From the NCBI GenBank assembly GCA_944324075.1, contig CALUUZ010000009.1, positions 1-64,000 of the forward strand: 64,000 bases of DNA, given 5' to 3'. This stretch comes from Candidatus Mailhella excrementigallinarum (GTDB lineage: Bacteria; Desulfobacterota; Desulfovibrionia; Desulfovibrionales; Desulfovibrionaceae). The position numbers were made by a program, and so were the translations under genes. The notes beneath the pieces are model-generated. The model worked only from the letters and a program-made list of their open reading frames with translations, was not told the DNA's origin and searched no databases. The stretch's first letter is position 1, and each line of letters begins with the position of its first letter. Positions 16,099 to 22,544 of this stretch are shown here, one piece after another.

Positions 16099-16911
16099 AT
16101 GGATTACCTCGCCAGAGAATCCGCGCCGATATCGTCGGAACTGTGGGAAAAGATAGATGCCGTGGTGATTGACGCCGCAAGGAAGCACATGGTCTGCCGC
16201 CGCTTCCTGAGCCTGCACGGCCCCCTCGGGGCGGGAACGTCTGTCGTGGCCGTGGACGGCGCAGACAAGGAGGAAAGCCTGAGGAACGGCATCGGCCGGA
16301 CAGTCGGCCGCCGTCTGGTGGAACTGCCGCAACTGTACCAGGATTTCACCCTGCTGTGGCGTGATCTCGCGGAGGCGGAAAAGGCCGGGCTTGCGCCGGA
16401 TCTTTCCGTTGTTGCCGCCGCCGCGCAGAAAAGCGCCAGACAGGAGGACAACCTGATTCTTTTCGGCTGCGAGGAGCTTGGAGCGGAAGGGCTGCTGAAC
16501 GCCGCCGGAACGCATCAAATCAAGCGAGGAGACTGGAGCACGGGAGAAGACTCCTTCAGGGATGTGGCCCGCGGCGTCGCCTATCTGGCCGGCAAAAGCA
16601 TGCTCGGCAGGTACGCCCTGGTTCTCAGTCCGGAAATCTATCTGGAACTTCAGCGCCTTCAGCCCGGCGTGGGGCTGCTGGAAATGGATCGCATCGCCCG
16701 GCTGGTGGACGGAAGGATTTACGCGGCGGGACGCTTTGGAGCGGGCAAGGCCGCGCTGCTGTGCGCCGAGCCGCAGTATATGGATCTGGCCGTGGGAGCG
16801 GATCTTTCCGTTGGATATCTGGAACAGAGGGATCTGAATCACTGCTTCAGGATTCTTGAGACAGCGGCGCTCCGGATCAAGCGGCCGGATGCGATTGTAG
16901 TGTTTGAATAG
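16099..16911 (+). CDS. Family 1 encapsulin shell protein
   Basis: 270 aa, typical for the linocin-M18/encapsulin family with the HK97 phage-capsid fold. The N-terminal arm MDYLARESAPISSELWEKID and the C-terminal EPQYMDLAVGADLSVGYLEQ block (the axial-domain signature) are diagnostic. It self-assembles into a nanocompartment that takes up cargo bearing the C-terminal peptide seen in the upstream ferritin. Two ATGs lie at 16096 and 16099; AAGGAG at 16086-16091 gives better spacing to 16099. Directly followed by a strong hairpin terminator, so the unit is cargo plus shell only. Confidence 0.92.
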   Translation: MDYLARESAPISSELWEKIDAVVIDAARKHMVCRRFLSLHGPLGAGTSVVAVDGADKEESLRNGIGRTVGRRLVELPQLYQDFTLLWRDLAEAEKAGLAPDLSVVAAAAQKSARQEDNLILFGCEELGAEGLLNAAGTHQIKRGDWSTGEDSFRDVARGVAYLAGKSMLGRYALVLSPEIYLELQRLQPGVGLLEMDRIARLVDGRIYAAGRFGAGKAALLCAEPQYMDLAVGADLSVGYLEQRDLNHCFRILETAALRIKRPDAIVVFE

Positions 16912-16925
16912 CACAATCGCGTTTT

Positions 16926-16980
16926 CCCTGCATAAAGGCCCCGTTCCACATGCGTTATGGAGCGGGGCCTTTGTGCAGGG
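16926..16980. terminator. Long bidirectional hairpin after encapsulin
   Basis: CCCTGCA-T-AAAGGCCCCG-T-TCCA pairs with TGGA-G-CGGGGCCTTT-G-TGCAGGG, a stem of over 20 bp with two single mismatches, between the convergent encapsulin and BCCT genes. Confidence 0.85.
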
Positions 16981-16999
16981 GGCGGTCATGCCGCAGAGG

Positions 17000-18622
17000 C
17001 TATTTTGCCACTTCCGATGCCTGGTCAATCCCTTCTTCTTCAATCATGGAAATGCCGTGACATTCCGGCTCCACATAGTTGCACAGCAGATAGTTACCGT
17101 CGCGTTTGATGATTTTCAGCCAGCATATGGTCAGCAGAATGGACGGCAGGGCCATGAGCGCTCCGGAGAAGTTGCCGAATATCTTCGCCACGCCGAGTCC
17201 GCCGATGGACAGCAGGCCGAGGGCCAGCAGCGCCTGGACAAGCGCCCAGAAGGAGCGGTGCCAGCGGGCGGGGTCGTCGTTGACGCCCATGCGGGTGGTG
17301 GCCACGGAGGAAACGACATAGCAGCCGGAGTCCACCGAGGTGGCCAGAAAAATGGTGGAGAAGGCGCAGTACACCAGCATGACGACCTTGCCGAAGGGCA
17401 GGGTGTCCAGCACGGCCATCATGGCCGCCGGAGCGCCGGACTCCCTGAGGATTGAGGCGGCGTCAAGTATGCCGTGGTACTGGATGTACAGGGTATAGGA
17501 GCCGAAAACCCCGTGAATGAGGAAGCCCCCCGCGCAGCAGCCGGCCATGCCCCAGCCGATGACTTCCCGCACGGTGCGGCCGCGCGAGATGCGGGCGATG
17601 AACAGCCCCATGAAGGGACCGTACCCGGCCCAGAACAGGGCATAGAAAATGGTCCAGTCTTTGGGGAAGGTGCTTTCGTTGAAAGGCGAGGTCCAGAAGG
17701 TCATGTTCCAGTAGTTGCCCAGCCATTTGCCGACGGCGTTGGTGAAAATGTCGAACAGCCCGGCCGTGGGACCGCATATTGCGCCGTAGACCACCATGGA
17801 CAGGGCAATGATCACATTGAGATCGGAAAGGCGCTTGATGCCCTTGTCCAGCCCCATCCAGACGCTGCATCCCGCGATGCAGGCGCTGACGATCAGAATG
17901 ACGATTTCCACGCCGAAAGAGGGAGTGATGCCGAATACACTGTGCAGGGCGGCTTCAACTGTGGGCAGGGAGATGCACATGGTCACGGCGGTGCAGAACA
18001 GCAGGCCGAGGATGAAGAAAACATCCGTGGTGCGGCCGATCAGTCCGTCGGTCTGCCTGCCCAGCACGACTTCCGCGGCGGAGCTGATGCGCAGCACGGG
18101 CCTGCGGCGGATATGGAACATGTAGGCGATGGGCAGGGCGGTGATGAAATAGGTGCACCATGCGTTGGGGCCCCAGTGCATGAGCAGATAGGCCAGCGAC
18201 CAGTCAAAGGCTTCGGTGCTGAGAGGAGCGGCATACTGGGCCGGGGTGATGATGTCCCACAGAGGTTCGATAATGGACCAGAACATGACCGCGCCGGCCA
18301 CGCCGGAACAGAAAATCATGGCTACCCACGAGCGAAGGCTGTAGCGAGGTTTTTCGCCCGGTTCACCGAACTTGATGTCTCCATAGCGGCTGCATGCGAA
18401 ATAAACGCACAGTCCGATGAGAGCGACGGTAACCCACAGATACAGCGCGCCGAACTTGGCGGCAAAGGGCTGATAGATGGCGCCGATGATTTCTTCGGAT
18501 GCTTTGGGGAAAAGCAGCATGGGCAGACTGATTACCAGGATGCTGATCACGGCGGGCCAGAAAATGGTTTTTTCGGGGCGCAAGTCCTTGGTCTGCTGTC
18601 TGTTCTGAGGCTCGGTCGACAT
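17000..18622 (-). CDS. BCCT family transporter (betaine/choline/carnitine/taurine type)
   Basis: 540 aa with about 12 membrane segments between residues 22 and 515. The family signature region is present: HWGPNAWCTYFITALPIAYM (near residue 148) and FWAGYGPFMGLFIARISRGR (near 330), and the GxG-type helix 3 region MVYGAICGPT. BCCT proteins import quaternary amines or sulfonates with sodium or protons. Start ATG 18622 has AGGAGG 5 nt upstream. A near-perfect sigma-54 promoter lies 55-70 bp upstream and enhancer-like dyads lie about 75-175 bp beyond it, so expression should require an activator. Divergent from the alkaline-phosphatase-superfamily enzyme, which may process the imported substrate. 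Confidence 0.88.
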   Translation of the reverse strand: MSTEPQNRQQTKDLRPEKTIFWPAVISILVISLPMLLFPKASEEIIGAIYQPFAAKFGALYLWVTVALIGLCVYFACSRYGDIKFGEPGEKPRYSLRSWVAMIFCSGVAGAVMFWSIIEPLWDIITPAQYAAPLSTEAFDWSLAYLLMHWGPNAWCTYFITALPIAYMFHIRRRPVLRISSAAEVVLGRQTDGLIGRTTDVFFILGLLFCTAVTMCISLPTVEAALHSVFGITPSFGVEIVILIVSACIAGCSVWMGLDKGIKRLSDLNVIIALSMVVYGAICGPTAGLFDIFTNAVGKWLGNYWNMTFWTSPFNESTFPKDWTIFYALFWAGYGPFMGLFIARISRGRTVREVIGWGMAGCCAGGFLIHGVFGSYTLYIQYHGILDAASILRESGAPAAMMAVLDTLPFGKVVMLVYCAFSTIFLATSVDSGCYVVSSVATTRMGVNDDPARWHRSFWALVQALLALGLLSIGGLGVAKIFGNFSGALMALPSILLTICWLKIIKRDGNYLLCNYVEPECHGISMIEEEGIDQASEVAK

Positions 18623-18676
18623 GAAGTCCTCCTCGATAAATAGTGAAGATCGCGGGAAAAGCCACTGCCTCCACTA

Positions 18677-18692
18677 AGCAAGCATTGTGCCA
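18677..18692 (-). promoter_or_regulatory. Sigma-54 promoter of the BCCT gene
   Basis: Read on the minus strand: TGGCAC-AATGC-TTGCT, a perfect -24/-12 element with N5 spacing, about 55 bp upstream of the start codon. Confidence 0.85.
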
Positions 18693-18764
18693 AAAGGTAC
18701 ATTGGAAAAAATGCCCATAATTCGCGCACTGCAGGGGAACAAGAGTGAGAGGGGCATTCGGTGG

Positions 18765-18778
18765 CGACAAAAATGTCG
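18765..18778. promoter_or_regulatory. Enhancer-like dyad CGACA-N4-TGTCG, site 1
   Basis: CGACA-AAAA-TGTCG, perfect dyad, about 75 bp upstream of the BCCT sigma-54 promoter. A half site CGACA follows at 18786-18790. The same dyad with the same N4 spacing occurs at 30565-30578 before osmC. Confidence 0.65.
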
Positions 18779-18852
18779 TAACTGGCGACAGAATATGATT
18801 TTTTTAAAAAGATAAATTATTATAACTGAATATCGTATATTATGAATTGTGG

Positions 18853-18866
18853 CGACATTTCTGTCA
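18853..18866. promoter_or_regulatory. Enhancer-like dyad CGACA-N4-TGTCA, site 2
   Basis: CGACA-TTTC-TGTCA, one mismatch to the dyad at 18765. It sits between the BCCT promoter and the candidate promoter of the plus-strand gene and could serve either. Confidence 0.5.
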
Positions 18867-19071
18867 TGCATGAAGAACGCGAGAGGAAGGGGGGGCACCC
18901 GTGTTCTTGTGTTCTGTGGAGTGGAAAGAGAAACACAAGGCTGCTCCCTCTCCGTGACAGGCCGGAGATGCGCCGAGGAGGGCGGGCCATGCGCGGAAAG
19001 GAAGGCAGGGCAGAGGGCCGCAGGCCGTTTTGCAGGGCAAAACGGCCGCTGACGAAACTGCTGAAGATTTC

Positions 19072-19087
19072 TGGCACGCTTTTTGGA
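19072..19087 (+). promoter_or_regulatory. Candidate sigma-54 promoter of the phosphodiesterase-like gene
   Basis: TGGCAC-GCTTT-TTGGA: perfect -24, one mismatch in the -12 GC pair (GG for GC), about 87 bp before the start codon. The mismatch is at an important base, so this is tentative. Confidence 0.35.
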
Positions 19088-19173
19088 TAAGGGTACGGCA
19101 GCCGGACACTGAGTCCATCCCCCCGTTTGTTTCAGGTTGTCTCAACATCTTCATGTGCAAGGAGAACACACAT

Positions 19174-21060
19174 ATGGCCGCCAAAGCGAAACGTGCCGCC
19201 CTTATCGGTTACGACTGCCTTATCCCCAAACGTCTTGAAGCCATGCTCGCGCAGGGAGGTCTGGACAACTTCCGCCGGTTCATGGCCGAAGGCAGCTTCA
19301 TTCCCGAAGGCTACAACCTGCCCACCGTGACCCCGCCATCCTGGGCCACGATCTGCACCGGAGCCTATCCCCGCACGCACGGCGTGGAAGACTATTATTA
19401 CTATCATGAAGGGCGCAGCCTTGATTACAAGGAAACCACGCAGGCCTTCGGTTCGGACATTCTCACCGCCCAGACCATCTGGGACGCATGGGACAAGGAA
19501 GGCAAGAAGTGCATCGTGGTAAACTACCCCATGTCCTGGCCGTCGCACATGAAGAACGGCGTCATGATCATGGGGGAAGGCCTCTCCCCGGCGGAAACCC
19601 GCTGGCCCCTGCACGGCAACGAGCACAAGGAATTTCTGGCTTCCGAGAGCGTGATTTCCTCCGATTTCTACCCCATGGGCGTGCAGTGCCGCTTTGACGA
19701 CGCCAGGGGCTGGAAGAACCTGCCCGAATGCGACGAGCCGCTGGAAATCGAAGTGAAGATGCATTTCAAGGAGGCCATTGAGCCGGTGAAGGATCAGATC
19801 TGGTACGGCCTGACCTGGGAAAGCGGCGACGACGGCTATGACGTGTTCGCTCTCTGCCCGGAAAGGGACTACTCCAGGGCATTCTTCACCATCAGAAAGG
19901 GTGAATGGAGCGGACCCGTCCAGCACGATTTCACCATCGCGGCCGACGGACGCACCGAGAAGGGCGTGTTCCGCTGCAAGCTGATGCAGCTTTCCGACGA
20001 TGCGGAAGAGTTCAAGCTGTATGTTTCCGGCATTGCGGGCCGCATCGGTTTCATCGCCCCGCCCGAAGCCGCGCAACAGATTGATTTCTCCAAACATATC
20101 ACCGCCAACGACATCGGTCTGGTGGCCTATCTGCATGGCATCATCGATACCGATACCGTGTGCGAACTGGTGGAATTTCACAGCGCCTGGCTGTGGAACA
20201 CCGTTGAATCCCTGCTCAGGGCCAACCCTGACTGGGATCTGTTCTACATGCACTCCCATCCCATCGACTGGTTCTATCACGGCTGGCTGAGCGAGCTTGA
20301 CAGCAAGGACCCGGAAGTGCGCGCCAGAGCGGAAAAGATGGAGCGTCACATCTACACCGTGGAAGACAGGCTGCTCGGCAGGCTCATGGACATCATGGGC
20401 GACGAAACCCTGATGTGCGTATGCTCCGACCACGGGGCCACTCCCATGGGCCCCATTCTCAATACCGCCCATGCCCTCAGGGAAGCCGGGCTGTGTTCCT
20501 ATGAACCCAAGAAGTCCGAAAACTACTGGGATATCTACGAGGAAACCGAAGGCTTCAACTATGTGCTGGATGTGAGCAAGTCCCAGGCGGTGCCCCAGCG
20601 TTACATGTTCGTGTACGTCAACCTCAAGGGCAGGTACCCCGGCGGCATTGTGGAGCCGGAAGATTACGAAAAGGTGCGCGATCGGATCATCAACGCCCTG
20701 CTGGACTACAAGCATCCCGAAACCGGCGAGCGGCCCGTGCTGCTGGCCGTGCGCAAGGAAGACGCCCACGTCTTCGGCATGGGCGGCGCGCAGGCGGGCG
20801 ACGTGGTGTATGTGCTCAAGCCCGAATACATGGCTGAACACGGTTACGGCCTGCCCACCGGGGAATCCGGCTGCGGCAGCCTGAAGAACCTGCTCATGTT
20901 CCGCGGCCCGAACATCAGGAAGGGATTCCGGTATCCCCGCCCGCGCTGGCTGGCCGATATCGTGCCCACGCTGTGCTATATCACCGGCAACCCCGTTCCG
21001 GCCGATGCCGAAGGCGGCCCCATCTACCAGATCATGGAAGACCCCGATCTGGTGAAGTAG
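19174..21060 (+). CDS. Alkaline-phosphatase-superfamily enzyme (type I phosphodiesterase-like)
   Basis: 628 aa, no signal peptide, so probably cytoplasmic. The N-terminus ALIGYDCLIPKRL supplies the first metal-binding Asp; TVTPPSWATICTGAYPRTHG (near residue 50) contains the Thr nucleophile position of phosphodiesterases/phosphomutases; HSHPIDWFYHGW (near 362) and CSDHGATPMGP (near 416) give further metal ligands. The last ligand, usually His in a GxH segment, falls in ESGCGSLKNL (near 566) where I see no His, so activity may differ. The fold hydrolyses phosphate, phosphonate or sulfate esters. AAGGAG lies 9 nt before ATG 19174. Divergent from the BCCT transporter and followed by a half-size relative; the substrate may be what BCCT imports. 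Confidence 0.75.
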   Translation: MAAKAKRAALIGYDCLIPKRLEAMLAQGGLDNFRRFMAEGSFIPEGYNLPTVTPPSWATICTGAYPRTHGVEDYYYYHEGRSLDYKETTQAFGSDILTAQTIWDAWDKEGKKCIVVNYPMSWPSHMKNGVMIMGEGLSPAETRWPLHGNEHKEFLASESVISSDFYPMGVQCRFDDARGWKNLPECDEPLEIEVKMHFKEAIEPVKDQIWYGLTWESGDDGYDVFALCPERDYSRAFFTIRKGEWSGPVQHDFTIAADGRTEKGVFRCKLMQLSDDAEEFKLYVSGIAGRIGFIAPPEAAQQIDFSKHITANDIGLVAYLHGIIDTDTVCELVEFHSAWLWNTVESLLRANPDWDLFYMHSHPIDWFYHGWLSELDSKDPEVRARAEKMERHIYTVEDRLLGRLMDIMGDETLMCVCSDHGATPMGPILNTAHALREAGLCSYEPKKSENYWDIYEETEGFNYVLDVSKSQAVPQRYMFVYVNLKGRYPGGIVEPEDYEKVRDRIINALLDYKHPETGERPVLLAVRKEDAHVFGMGGAQAGDVVYVLKPEYMAEHGYGLPTGESGCGSLKNLLMFRGPNIRKGFRYPRPRWLADIVPTLCYITGNPVPADAEGGPIYQIMEDPDLVK

Positions 21061-21244
21061 CCGGCCCGGAACGTTCCGCGCGAAACAGTCCGAGTTTCTG
21101 AACCTGTCTGATATCACGCCGCAGCCCCCTCAGAACCCTCCGCGGCGTCCCTGAACCGGGCCGGAAGCACGCGCGCCTCCGGCCCGGACAAGGAATATTT
21201 CATACAATCAAATCCCCCTGTTCGGGGAAAACAAGGAAAGTGAC

Positions 21245-21805
21245 ATGGCTGAAAAGAAAGCGATACTCGTTCTTGCCGATGCTCTCGATCTCAATGCCTC
21301 CGGCGAGGCGCTGGACGCCCTGAGGAAAAAGGCCGCTCTGCTGCCCGGCGCCGACTGCGCAGGGCTGGCCGATCTGGCTGAAAAGCTGGGCGCGGTGAAA
21401 ACCGACGGCTCCGGCATTCAGGCCGCTCTTGACGGCGCCAGGGGAGATTCCGTGCTGGTCATGGCCGAAGGCGACGCACTGGCCGCCGCGCTGGAAGCCG
21501 CAGACCGCCGTACGCTGGTGGTGGTTGCCGCCGGCAGGGGAGCGGCCTTTTACGGCATGGCGATCAACGCCAAGGCAGGCACGGTGGAGCGCGCGGTGAA
21601 CGCGCAGGATATCGCCGTGACCATTGCCACGATCGCGGATCTTCCCGTGGATGAAAGCTGCACCGGCGCGATCATCTATCAGGTGATGAAGAACCCCAAT
21701 CTCAAGCTGGATGAAATCCGCAAGCTCAGGGAAGCCCTGGTGCGCATGGAATCCGTGATCCAGCGCGACAACCGCGAGCCGTGGGACAAGCACGACTGCG
21801 CCTGA
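21245..21805 (+). CDS. Small protein resembling the C-terminal part of the upstream enzyme
   Basis: 186 aa. The final third, DIAVTIATIADLPVDESCTG and IIYQVMKNPNLKL, parallels the end of the preceding enzyme (DIVPTLCYITGNPVPADAEG, IYQIMEDPDLVK), the standard C-terminus of the alkaline phosphatase superfamily. The nucleophile and metal-binding motifs of the catalytic half are absent, so it cannot be a full enzyme. The N-terminal region (KKAILVLADALDLNASGEAL) looks like a small alpha/beta unit. It may be a regulatory or structural subunit for the 628-aa protein. GGAAAG precedes ATG 21245; the gap to the upstream gene is 184 bp, and a strong terminator follows. Confidence 0.6.
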   Translation: MAEKKAILVLADALDLNASGEALDALRKKAALLPGADCAGLADLAEKLGAVKTDGSGIQAALDGARGDSVLVMAEGDALAAALEAADRRTLVVVAAGRGAAFYGMAINAKAGTVERAVNAQDIAVTIATIADLPVDESCTGAIIYQVMKNPNLKLDEIRKLREALVRMESVIQRDNREPWDKHDCA

Positions 21806-21858
21806 TGAAGGCGCGGACGCAGGACGATATCCGGTTCCGCGTGAACGAGCGAATGGCT

Positions 21859-21902
21859 GAAAAGTCCTCCCGTCCTGGCATTCCAGGGCGGGAGGACTTT
21901 TC
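21859..21902 (+). terminator. Strong hairpin terminator
   Basis: AAAAGTCCTCCCG-T-CCTGG, loop CATT, CCAGG-G-CGGGAGGACTTTT. The 3' arm ends in TTTTC. It separates the phosphodiesterase unit from the chaperone/effector pair. Confidence 0.85.
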
Positions 21903-21912
21903 ATATGTCAGT

Positions 21913-21948
21913 TGCCGACGGAAGTATGTTGCCGTCGGCATATCTTTT
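21913..21948 (+). terminator. Second hairpin with T-rich tail
   Basis: TGCCGACGG/CCGTCGGCA with a 10-nt loop, followed by TATCTTTT, about 70 bp before the chaperone gene. It may be a tandem terminator or a leader structure. Confidence 0.5.
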
Positions 21949-22015
21949 GCCTTATCTGTCGGACAAAGGGGAAGAATAAGCAATTCAGCCAGCAAAGTTG
22001 TCAAAGGAGAAGCGC

Positions 22016-22474
22016 ATGGACCCGATACTGAAAGAACTGGTGGAACGGCTGCGTGAGAATCTGGGAGCTTCCGCCGTTATCATGGATACGGAACATCAGT
22101 ACACGGCGGAAATGGAAGGATTTCTGCTGATGGTGCATCACCTGGAGGATTCCGGGCAGATTCTTCTGGGTACCTGTGTGGCTCCGCTCCCGCGGGAGGG
22201 GCGGGAGAGAGTCCTTCTGGCCCTGCTTCAGGGGCAGTATTTTTTTCAGCGCACCGCGGGCGCGACGCTTGCCGTGGACAACGAGGCATCCTTTATCGTG
22301 CTGCAGGCGGCACACTCCCTGCGCCTGCTGACGGCGGACAGCTTTGTCCATGCCGTGGAGCGCTTCATGCAGGCGGCCGAATACTGGCGCGGCGAATGCG
22401 CGAAACTGGCGGATGAGAGGCCGGAAGACGAAGGCTTCCCCGCGCTCATGCTGAACAGCGGTCTGCGAGTGTAG
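22016..22474 (+). CDS. Type III secretion chaperone, CesT/Tir-chaperone-like
   Basis: 152 aa, small and acidic. The pattern fits class I type III secretion chaperones: an N-terminal helix (DPILKELVERLREN), a beta-rich centre with VIMDTEHQYTAEMEGFLLMV and GQILLGTCVAPLP, then RERVLLALLQGQYFFQRTAG followed by TLAVDNEASFIVLQAA and a C-terminal helix (LTADSFVHAVERFMQAAEYW). These dimers bind the first 50-100 residues of one effector and keep it export-competent. ATG 22016 has AAGGAG 6 nt upstream; a TTG 18 bp earlier is less likely. The gene stands 70 bp before the large effector-like gene, the usual chaperone-effector order. Identification rests on pattern and context; no secretion apparatus is in this window. 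Confidence 0.75.
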   Translation: MDPILKELVERLRENLGASAVIMDTEHQYTAEMEGFLLMVHHLEDSGQILLGTCVAPLPREGRERVLLALLQGQYFFQRTAGATLAVDNEASFIVLQAAHSLRLLTADSFVHAVERFMQAAEYWRGECAKLADERPEDEGFPALMLNSGLRV

Positions 22475-22544
22475 CGCGGCGCCTTTGGCACGTCATGTTT
22501 CTGTCCTGTCCTTTTTCGGAGCTGATACCATACCGGAGGCGCAC

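Larger units (their letters stand above)
18623..19173. other. Divergent regulatory region, BCCT to phosphodiesterase-like gene
   Basis: 551 bp. An AT-rich centre (about 18790-18850) separates a sigma-54 promoter for the BCCT gene, three CGACA-type sites, and a weaker sigma-54-like site toward the plus-strand gene. No small gene with a credible start is seen. Confidence 0.65.

Noticed and set aside
19132-21117. 661-codon minus-strand frame opposite the phosphodiesterase-like gene
   Set aside because: Antisense shadow produced by strong third-position GC bias; composition rich in His, Gly and Val without any family pattern.
22490-22507. Sigma-54 promoter between chaperone and effector genes
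   Set aside because: TGGCAC is present but the -12 part reads GTTTC after N5, lacking the required GC.
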